From assembly GCA_902787065.1 (NCBI GenBank), contig CADAFA010000071.1, positions 1 to 6,258 of the forward strand: DNA of 6,258 nucleotides, given 5' to 3'. This document shows positions 5,671 to 6,258 of this stretch, one piece after another. Origin of the DNA: an uncultured Elusimicrobium sp. (GTDB lineage Bacteria; Elusimicrobiota; Elusimicrobia; Elusimicrobiales; Elusimicrobiaceae). Position numbers and translations under genes: made by a program. The notes under the pieces were generated by a model. The model worked only from the letters and a program-made list of their open reading frames with translations, made no database searches and was not told where the DNA came from. The first letter of the stretch is position 1, and each line of letters begins with the position of its first letter.

Positions 5671-6258
5671 TTTTTATTATAACTAAACTTGACCTGGGCG
5701 GTGCTCAAAAAAGCGTATTATACACCGCACGTCATATAAGTGATAATTTTGAGCCTTTTTTGCTTTGCGGTGAGGGAGGAACACTTGAAAAATATGCTAA
5801 AGACCATATAAAAAATTTGTACATTATTCCATCTTTGGTAAGGCAAATTAACCCGGTAAAAGATTTTTTGGCATTTAAAGAGCTTGCAAAAAAATTAAAA
5901 GAAATTGACCCGCAAATTGTGCATACCAATTGCCCAAAAGCCGGTATTTTAGGGCGTATTGCCGCAAAACTTTTTACAAAAGCAAAAGTTGTACACACTA
6001 CCCATGGTTTTGTCTTCTACGAAGGGCAAAATGTACTTAAAAAATATTTTTACATTTTTCTTGAACGTTTTGCCGCTTTGTTTGCGGACTATATGATTTT
6101 TGTTTCAAATAAAGATTTACAAACAGCTTTAAAATATAAAATCACAACACCGCAAAAAGCACGCCTTATACATGCAGGCGTTATACCTAAAACAAAAGAA
6201 AGTTTGCGCTTTAATAAAGCTAAACTTCTTGAGGAATTAGATATAAAAGAAGGAACAA
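5655..6258 (+). CDS. GT4-type glycosyltransferase, N-terminal part (cut by window end)
   Basis: The frame is open for 201 residues from ATG 5655 to the window edge, so the C-terminus is missing. It looks like the N-terminal Rossmann half of a GT-B glycosyltransferase of the GT4 kind: KIVFIITKLDLGGAQKS (4-20) with the glycine-rich acceptor-side loop, PQIVHTNCPKAGILGRIAAKL (86-106; family H.H...AG..GR.AA), VVHTTHGFVF (112-121; family H..HG) and DYMIFVSNKD (145-154; family D.ii..S). Such enzymes transfer sugars from nucleotide donors in the synthesis of surface glycans or glycolipids on the cytoplasmic face of the membrane; the donor and acceptor cannot be told. The ATG lies inside the end of the SpoIID frame (16-nt overlap) with no clear ribosome binding site, which suggests translational coupling in one operon. 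Confidence 0.85.
   Translation, partial: MATKIVFIITKLDLGGAQKSVLYTARHISDNFEPFLLCGEGGTLEKYAKDHIKNLYIIPSLVRQINPVKDFLAFKELAKKLKEIDPQIVHTNCPKAGILGRIAAKLFTKAKVVHTTHGFVFYEGQNVLKKYFYIFLERFAALFADYMIFVSNKDLQTALKYKITTPQKARLIHAGVIPKTKESLRFNKAKLLEELDIKEGT

Noticed and set aside
3858..5998. Antisense open frames opposite the TPR, SpoIID and glycosyltransferase genes
   Set aside because: They are frame shadows (3858-4202, 4677-4889, 5319-5558, 5732-5998) with no start context or motifs.
1..6258. tRNA, rRNA, CRISPR array or insertion sequence
   Set aside because: No cloverleaf with a T-loop consensus, no regularly spaced direct repeats and no transposase motifs were seen by eye.

Overview
This is an AT-rich bacterial window with compact genes, short gaps and purine-rich ribosome binding sites (AGGGG, GGAGG, GAGGT). 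The best guess for the host is a gut-type Elusimicrobiota (Elusimicrobium-like) bacterium. That rests on the style of the type IV pilin-like protein (the LPQYKLAV..SR stretch after the hydrophobic helix), which I recall as common in that group, together with a class II GalT. It is an inference from remembered family patterns; no search was run.

Layout. Positions 1-422 hold no convincing gene but are rich in palindromes and inverted repeats, and end in an extended -10 promoter. Positions 423-1382 (+) carry a two-gene operon, yggS (PLP-binding homeostasis protein) and yggU (DUF167), closed by a good intrinsic terminator at 1406-1436. On the minus strand, 1970-1467 is a stand-alone prepilin-like gene. 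Its promoter has a near-perfect -35 and -10 separated by a spacer made almost entirely of a 15-base homopolymer. Minus-strand 3571-2063 is galT, a class II UDP-glucose--hexose-1-phosphate uridylyltransferase of the Leloir pathway.

GalT is transcribed divergently from a plus-strand cell-envelope cluster through a 57-bp intergenic region with two opposed TATAAT boxes. The cluster starts with a secreted TPR protein (3629-4708) that runs into the first strands of a SpoIID/LytB-like domain and then goes out of frame. The rest of that domain lies in the next frame (4657-5670) without a usable ribosome binding site. One base added at the GGGG run at 4670-4673 would rejoin the two parts into a 680-residue TPR-SpoIID protein. 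The SpoIID part has lost most of the signature residues of active members. The cluster continues, with a 16-nt overlap, into a GT4-type glycosyltransferase cut off by the window end.

The most interesting signals are the homopolymer-spaced pilin promoter, which looks like a slipped-strand phase-variation switch; the frameshifted and catalytically degenerate TPR-SpoIID gene; the apparently leaderless start of that gene; and the structured repeat region upstream of yggS.
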